Assembly (NCBI GenBank): GCA_030699625.1
Contig: JAUYLU010000062.1
Coordinates: 1-5,602, forward strand
Source of the DNA: a bacterium
GTDB taxonomy: Bacteria > Patescibacteriota > Minisyncoccia > Phycocordibacterales > VMEP01
Length of the DNA: 5,602 bases
Direction of reading: 5' to 3'
Shown: positions 3,922 through 5,602 of the stretch, piece by piece
Layout of the letters: each line of letters opens with the position of its first letter
How positions within the stretch are numbered: the first letter of the stretch is position 1
Notes under the pieces: generated by a model
What the model was told of the DNA's origin: nothing
The model's input: only the letters and a program-made list of their open reading frames with translations
Databases searched by the model: none
Program-made: the position numbers and the translations under genes

Positions 3922-4430
3922 AAATCCTCAAACCGCGAGAAACCGCCAAAGAGAGAGCAAAACCGGTGGAGATTATCCGGGAAAGCCAGAAGATTTTTAC
4001 TACTCTCTCGAAAGCGGGCTATGTCCTGCTTGTCATCTTCCTCGTCATCGGCCTCATCCTCTCGGCGAACGAGATGTACGAAAAATACAAGCAGAGAAAG
4101 ATAGCAGAGGAAGAGGCGGGAACCGCCCTAGCAGCTCCCGCGCCGCGGCCCAGGCATACTGCTCCGGCGCCGGCTACAAAGCAGGTGACGGAGCGGCGCA
4201 TCATCGCCTACCCCGACCGCTGGTCGGAACCAGTCGTCACGCCACCCAATCATTCGGGCCGCATCGCGCCCGAAGGAAAGGTGCGTATCCGCGATCTCCG
4301 CGGCAACGAATGGGACGACGAGCCGGGGATGGCGAATTTCCGCGAGGAGGACGTGGCGAACTTCGCCTTCCGTTTCAAATCGCGGACTGCCGAACCGGTC
4401 GGAGTGGTCGTCTATCACCAGCCGAGATAA
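3918..4430 (+). CDS. Single-pass membrane protein coupled to the SPFH gene, function unknown
   Basis: This encodes 170 residues and I recognise no family. A basic N-terminal region of about 32 residues comes first, then one membrane helix (about 33-50, AGYVLLVIFLVIGLILSA). A charged, coiled-coil-like segment (YEKYKQRKIAEEE) and a Pro/Ala linker (about 68-88) follow. The C-terminal part of about 80 residues contains RIIAYPDRWSEPVV, KVRIRDLRGNEWDDEPG and FAFRFKSRTAEPVGVVVYHQ, which suggests a small beta-rich domain. The positive N-terminus and single helix fit an N-in, C-out topology. ATG overlaps the upstream TGA, so the protein is made with the SPFH-like protein and may be its partner. That is inference from position. 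Two hairpins including a strong terminator follow directly. Confidence 0.8.
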   Translation: MKILKPRETAKERAKPVEIIRESQKIFTTLSKAGYVLLVIFLVIGLILSANEMYEKYKQRKIAEEEAGTALAAPAPRPRHTAPAPATKQVTERRIIAYPDRWSEPVVTPPNHSGRIAPEGKVRIRDLRGNEWDDEPGMANFREEDVANFAFRFKSRTAEPVGVVVYHQPR

Positions 4431-4440
4431 GTTTTTTCCG

Positions 4441-4457
4441 TTCGCGCAACGCGCGAA
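4441..4457. repeat. Hairpin TTCGCGC-AAC-GCGCGAA
   Basis: A perfect 7-bp stem with loop AAC begins 10 nt after the stop of the membrane-protein gene. It is followed at once by the main terminator, which has the same AAC loop. The paired layout may protect the mRNA end or act as a first pause site. Confidence 0.65.
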
Positions 4458-4485
4458 AAAGCCCGCAACGCGGGCTTTTTCTTTT
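4456..4485. terminator. Strong bidirectional intrinsic terminator
   Basis: AAAAAGCCCGC (4456-4466) pairs with GCGGGCTTTTT (4470-4480) around loop AAC, with the T-tail TTTTTCTTTT at 4476-4485. Read on the other strand the same stem is also followed by TTTTT. It can therefore end both the SPFH operon and the converging pilin-like operon. Confidence 0.92.
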
Positions 4486-4561
4486 ACCCCGTAGTGAAAT
4501 TTGGCATAGTTCACAAATGTGAACGCGCTTTATAGCGCAATGCCAAATTCTACTACGGGGT
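4486..4561. repeat. 76-nt four-way-junction palindromic element
   Basis: The outer arms 4486-4507 and 4540-4561 are inverted repeats of 22 bp with 20 matches (the two mismatches are adjacent). Inside are two further palindromes side by side: GTTCACAAATGTGAAC (4509-4524) and GCGCTTTATAGCGC (4525-4538). Only A4508 and A4539 fall outside these stems. There is no coding potential. It could be a short non-autonomous mobile element, a structured RNA, or a recombination or protein-binding site. I see no clear target-site duplication. Confidence 0.8.
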
Positions 4562-4571
4562 TTGCCTATTT

Positions 4572-4853
4572 TTACCGCACCGGCGGCAGGCCGAACGTGC
4601 CGGTGATGACGTTCAAGATGCCGTAGACCGCGACCATGATGAACATGCCGATGACGCCCCAGAGCATGTGCTGTTGGCCGTTCTTCCGCTCCGCATCATT
4701 GTCGGAGTTCTGGATGAACACGAACACCCCCCAGATAAAGTAAGCAAGCGCCACCGCGAAGATGAGGCCGACGAGCGGGTTCAGGAGATACGTGTTTACC
4801 CGTGAAAGAAAGTCGGGAAACGAGGTCGGCGGAGCCGCGAGCTGGCTTGTCAT
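4572..4853 (-). CDS. Two-helix pilin-like membrane protein (T4SS-pilin/VirB2-like), copy 1
   Basis: This encodes 93 residues with two hydrophobic helices at about 27-47 and 63-83, joined by a short charged loop (QNSDNDAERKNGQQH). The second helix has the pattern MLWGVIGMFIMVAVYGI followed by TFGL, shared almost word for word with the two upstream neighbours. The general plan matches VirB2/TrbC-type pilins and the small pilin-like proteins common in CPR genomes. The N-terminus (MTSQLAAPPTSF) has no clear signal peptide, unlike copy 2. The start lies 3 nt after the TAG of copy 2 with no visible ribosome binding site, so translation is probably coupled. It is the last gene of the - strand operon and ends before the shared terminator. 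Pilin function is inferred from architecture. Confidence 0.7.
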   Translation of the reverse strand: MTSQLAAPPTSFPDFLSRVNTYLLNPLVGLIFAVALAYFIWGVFVFIQNSDNDAERKNGQQHMLWGVIGMFIMVAVYGILNVITGTFGLPPVR

Positions 4854-4856
4854 GGG

Positions 4857-5234
4857 CTAGCGGACGGGAAGCTGGGGAATGTTGGTGCCGCCGCCGGTCC
4901 GGATATTGAAGGTGTTCGAGAGGAGCTGGATGAGCCCGAAGACCGCGACCATGACGAAGAGGGCGATGACGCCCCAGATCATGATGTTCTTCGCCTGCTC
5001 CTTGTCGGCCGCGTCGCCCCAGAGGTACTTGATGAGCCCCCAGAAAAAGACGACGACGGCGAGGGTGATGAGGATCGGCACGAGCATCCCGAGGATGTTC
5101 CCGAACGTGGTCAGGACCCCCTGGATGTTCTGGGCGAATGCCACGAAGGGCAGTGCCCAGGCGCCCGCGACTGCTATTGCTTTCTTCATAGATAAATCCG
5201 AATGGTTATTAGCTTGATAATCGCTCCTTACCAT
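4857..5234 (-). CDS. Two-helix pilin-like membrane protein with signal peptide, copy 2
   Basis: This encodes 125 residues from ATG 5234, which has AAGGAGG (5245-5239) four bases upstream. A second ATG at 5189 begins MKKAIAVAGAWALPF, a classic signal peptide, but lacks a ribosome binding site. If 5234 is used, the leader has a long n-region, which is known in VirB2-type pilins. Predicted cleavage is after AFA at residue 34. Mature helices lie at about 50-71 (MLVPILITLAVVVFFWGLIKYL) and 85-105 (MIWGVIALFVMVAVFGL), with a charged loop DAADKEQAKN between them and a TFNI motif after. The C-terminus is a Gly-rich tail ending in PVR, as copy 1 also does. It is paralogous to both neighbours and in the same operon. 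Confidence 0.78.
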   Translation of the reverse strand: MVRSDYQANNHSDLSMKKAIAVAGAWALPFVAFAQNIQGVLTTFGNILGMLVPILITLAVVVFFWGLIKYLWGDAADKEQAKNIMIWGVIALFVMVAVFGLIQLLSNTFNIRTGGGTNIPQLPVR

Positions 5235-5238
5235 TATA

Positions 5239-5245
5239 CCTCCTT
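5239..5245 (-). promoter_or_regulatory. Strong Shine-Dalgarno that fixes the start of pilin-like copy 2
   Basis: On the - strand AAGGAGG lies 4 nt before ATG 5234, much better than anything before ATG 5189. Just upstream, GGCGC and GCGCC (within 5249-5267) can form a small GC-rich hairpin between this gene and copy 3. It could act in mRNA processing or stability. Confidence 0.75.
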
Positions 5246-5280
5246 CTAGGCGCCTCCCCGGAGCGCCCTGTGGAAATACC

Positions 5281-5602
5281 TTAAAAAGGGAGGGCATTCA
5301 ATTCCCTGCACCGATCTGCGCCATAAAGCCTTATGCAATCCTCGCCCGGTGTGGTAAACGTACTGCTCCCACTCGAGCCCGGTGGTCCGGGAAGGCCGAC
5401 CCGTATGCCGAAGGTGTTTCCGAGCACCGCCACGAGCCCCCAGACGGCGAGAATGACGAAGAGGGCTATGACGCCCCAAATCATGCGGCTGCGCCCCTTC
5501 TCGCGCTCGGCAGGCTCATCGGCTTTTTTAATGAAGGTGACCATGCCCCAGAAGAACCAGATGGTCGCGAGCGCGACAAAAAGCGGCACGAGCGAATTGT
5601 AA
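5281..5602 (-). CDS. Two-helix pilin-like membrane protein, copy 3 (N-terminus outside window)
   Basis: There are 106 visible codons ending at TAA 5283-5281. The frame remains open to the window edge (YNSLVPLFVALATIWFFWG, matching the MLVPILITLAVVVFFWG region of copy 2). The GTG at 5589 therefore falls within the first helix and is not the start; a signal peptide should lie beyond 5602. The second helix MIWGVIALFVILAVWGL and the motif NTFGI repeat the family pattern, and the loop is KKADEPAEREKGRSR. The tail is longer than in the paralogs: a Gly/Pro/Ser linker (GLPGPPGSSGSS) and a short end with two cysteines five residues apart (CIRLYGADRC). That pair could form a disulfide outside the cytoplasm. 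It is first of the three in transcription order here. Confidence 0.75.
   Translation of the reverse strand, partial: YNSLVPLFVALATIWFFWGMVTFIKKADEPAEREKGRSRMIWGVIALFVILAVWGLVAVLGNTFGIRVGLPGPPGSSGSSTFTTPGEDCIRLYGADRCRELNALPF

Noticed and set aside
4486..4561. Integron attC site
   Set aside because: The hairpins include GTT and AAC ends, but the unpaired bases and core-site layout of attC are missing and no cassette gene or integrase is nearby.
1..5602. Alternative genetic code with UGA as glycine, known in some CPR lineages
   Set aside because: TGA ends the lysine-rich gene and the SPFH-like gene at sensible places, and no gene here contains an internal TGA.

Overview
The window looks like a chromosomal segment of a Patescibacteria/CPR bacterium, probably of the Parcubacteria group. 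This placement is an inference. It rests on short genes, tRNA genes without an encoded CCA, a tandem set of small two-helix pilin-like proteins of a type I associate with CPR genomes, and ordinary use of TGA, TAG and TAA as stops. No marker in the window fixes the lineage more closely.

Layout. (1) 1-1496, + strand: the C-terminal 328 codons of translation initiation factor IF-2 (infB), a 28-bp perfect palindrome, then rbfA, a common infB-nusA region arrangement. An open 40-codon stretch follows the rbfA TAG in the same frame. (2) 1538-1875, + strand: a self-contained unit with promoter, strong ribosome binding site, a lysine-rich 64-residue protein of unknown function, and an intrinsic terminator. 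(3) 1915-2630, - strand: four tRNA genes in transcription order Cys(GCA), Leu(UAA), Lys(CUU), Leu(UAG). The spacers hold copies of the ends of tRNA-Cys and tRNA-Lys. (4) 2640-2830: no gene seen, only further tRNA-Cys 5'-end copies. (5) 2832-4485, + strand: promoter, an SPFH/band-7-like membrane protein, a translationally coupled single-pass membrane protein of unknown function, and a strong terminator. (6) 4486-4561: a 76-nt element that folds almost completely into a four-way junction. (7) 4572-5602, - strand: three consecutive paralogous pilin-like membrane proteins, the most upstream one cut by the window edge.

The most unusual part is the tRNA cluster. Downstream of both tRNA-Lys and tRNA-Cys, the trailer carries an inverted copy of that tRNA's own last 19 paired nucleotides (T-loop, T-stem and acceptor strand). 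In both cases the copy is split after 11 nt by a 25-nt hairpin. The two hairpins differ at four positions, which form two compensatory base-pair changes. Farther out lies a direct copy of the same tRNA 3' end (19/19 exact for Cys), and upstream of the same two tRNAs lie direct copies of their 5' ends. All four tRNAs have CAA where CCA would be encoded.

Functional picture: the infB-rbfA and tRNA segments serve translation, and the SPFH pair and pilin-like trio serve the cell envelope. The pilin-like trio converges with the SPFH operon on a terminator that can work in both directions.
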